From Actinomycetales bacterium (GTDB taxonomy: Bacteria; Actinomycetota; Actinomycetes; Actinomycetales; BWSM-131): a DNA stretch of 5,739 nt. Position 1 is the first letter of the stretch. Each line of letters opens with the position of its first letter. The notes under the pieces were generated by a model. It was not told the DNA's origin, did no database searches, and saw nothing but the letters and a program-made list of their open reading frames with translations. This document shows, piece by piece, positions 4,959 through 5,739 of this stretch. The position numbers and the translations under genes were made by a program. The stretch is from NCBI GenBank assembly GCA_030149025.1, contig JASBSH010000289.1, positions 1-5,739 on the forward strand, written 5' to 3'.

Positions 4959-5739
4959 ATGGCCACCGCAGCCGCCGCGGTGCCCCGCCCACCGGGACGA
5001 CCCACCCCCCGACCGACCCGCCCGGCAGTCGCCGAGCCGGTCACCGGCGCCGAGAGCCTCGTCAAGTCGCTCGAGCGGTCCGGCGTGGAGGTCGTCTTCG
5101 GGATTCCCGGCGGCGCGATCCTTCCGGCGTACGACCCCCTCATGGACAGCCGTTCCGTGCGCCACATCCTCGTGCGCCATGAGCAGGGTGCCGGTCATGC
5201 TGCCCAGGGCTATGCGCAGGCGACGGGACGGGTCGGGGTGTGCATGGCGACGTCGGGGCCGGGCGCCACCAACCTGGTGACGCCGATCGCGGACGCCCAC
5301 ATGGACTCGGTGCCGATGGTCGCCATCACCGGTCAGGTGTCCAGCAACGCGATCGGGACGGACGCCTTCCAGGAGGCGGACATCTCCGGCATCACCATGC
5401 CGATCACCAAGCACAACTTCCTCGTCACCAACCCCGCCGACATCCCACGCACCATCGCCGAGGCTTTCCACATCGCCTCGACAGGTCGTCCGGGACCGGT
5501 GCTCGTGGACATCTCCAAGGACGCCCTGCAGGCGAAGACCGAGTTCAGCTGGCCGGTCGAGATGGACCTGCCCGGCTACCGGCCCGTGACCCGGCCCCAC
5601 GGCAAGCAGGTGCGCGAGGCGGCTCGGCTGCTCGCGACCTCGCGCCGGCCGGTGCTGTACGTCGGCGGCGGTGTGATCAAGGCCGGCGCCAGCGCCGCGC
5701 TGCGCCAGCTCGTCGACCTGTCCGGCGCCCCCGTGGTCA
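4959..5739 (+). CDS. ilvB: Acetolactate synthase large subunit, 3' end cut by the window edge
   Basis: Acetohydroxyacid synthase is the first common enzyme of valine, leucine and isoleucine synthesis: it condenses pyruvate with pyruvate or 2-oxobutyrate using thiamine diphosphate, Mg and FAD, as a complex with a regulatory subunit IlvN. The frame has no stop to the window end, giving 260 residues of the roughly 600 usual for the family. A Pro/Arg/Ala-rich N-terminal tail of about 30 residues, common in actinobacterial IlvB, precedes the ThDP-binding fold: VTGAESLVKSLERSGV, FGIPGGAILPAYDPL, then VRHEQGAGHAAQGYAQATG with the catalytic glutamate at residue 75. MATSGPGATNLVTPIADA, AITGQV, GTDAFQEADISGITMPITKHNF and the start of the middle domain (PVLYVGGGVIKAG) follow. 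ATG 4959 is chosen over ATG 4953 from the ribosome binding site spacing. The upstream attenuator controls it; ilvN and ilvC are expected beyond the window but not seen. Confidence 0.96.
   Translation, partial: MATAAAAVPRPPGRPTPRPTRPAVAEPVTGAESLVKSLERSGVEVVFGIPGGAILPAYDPLMDSRSVRHILVRHEQGAGHAAQGYAQATGRVGVCMATSGPGATNLVTPIADAHMDSVPMVAITGQVSSNAIGTDAFQEADISGITMPITKHNFLVTNPADIPRTIAEAFHIASTGRPGPVLVDISKDALQAKTEFSWPVEMDLPGYRPVTRPHGKQVREAARLLATSRRPVLYVGGGVIKAGASAALRQLVDLSGAPVV

Noticed and set aside
4886..5182. + strand frame starting ATG 4886, right after the terminator
   Set aside because: It runs out of frame over the ilvB start, and its product is low-complexity Arg/Pro/His sequence.
1..5739. CRISPR array, tRNA, rRNA, insertion sequence or phage genes
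   Set aside because: No regularly spaced repeats, cloverleaf, rRNA segment or transposase/integrase motif was seen.

Overview
The window is GC-rich DNA (roughly 70% G+C, strong G/C preference at third codon positions, GTG starts). The IlvD and IlvB protein sequences are of the actinobacterial (mycobacteria-like) type, so the source is most likely an actinobacterium. I cannot fix the genus from sequence alone. All supported genes lie on the + strand.

Layout: (1) 1-1627, the 3' part of ilvD (dihydroxy-acid dehydratase), cut at its 5' end by the window edge. (2) 1628-1948, a non-coding stretch with a long, nearly perfect inverted repeat just behind ilvD and otherwise little recognisable; it contains no TA dinucleotide at all. 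(3) 1949-4744, one long reading frame for a ten-helix membrane protein with PAS, GGDEF and EAL domains, interrupted by a single in-frame TGA at 2498-2500 between helix 5 and helix 6. It is either a recently broken gene, a split gene with restart at GTG 2513, or a readthrough gene. (4) 4745-4958, a regulatory leader: a 12-codon leader peptide (MQISLLVAWRRA) with an Ile/Leu/Leu/Val control block, then an intrinsic terminator with a T-tract. This is a transcription attenuator of the branched-chain amino acid type. (5) 4959 to the window end, the 5' part of ilvB (acetolactate synthase large subunit), with a strong ribosome binding site.

IlvB (with IlvN, expected downstream) and IlvD catalyse the first and third steps of valine/isoleucine synthesis. 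The attenuator would tie ilvB transcription to the supply of charged Ile/Leu/Val tRNAs. The cyclic-di-GMP gene between them has no obvious metabolic link to the pathway and looks like an insertion into an ilv neighbourhood.

The points most worth a second look are the in-frame TGA in an otherwise intact membrane GGDEF-EAL gene, the altered ExLxR and missing I-site motifs in that protein, the ilvB attenuator with its short leader ORF, and the long inverted repeat after ilvD.
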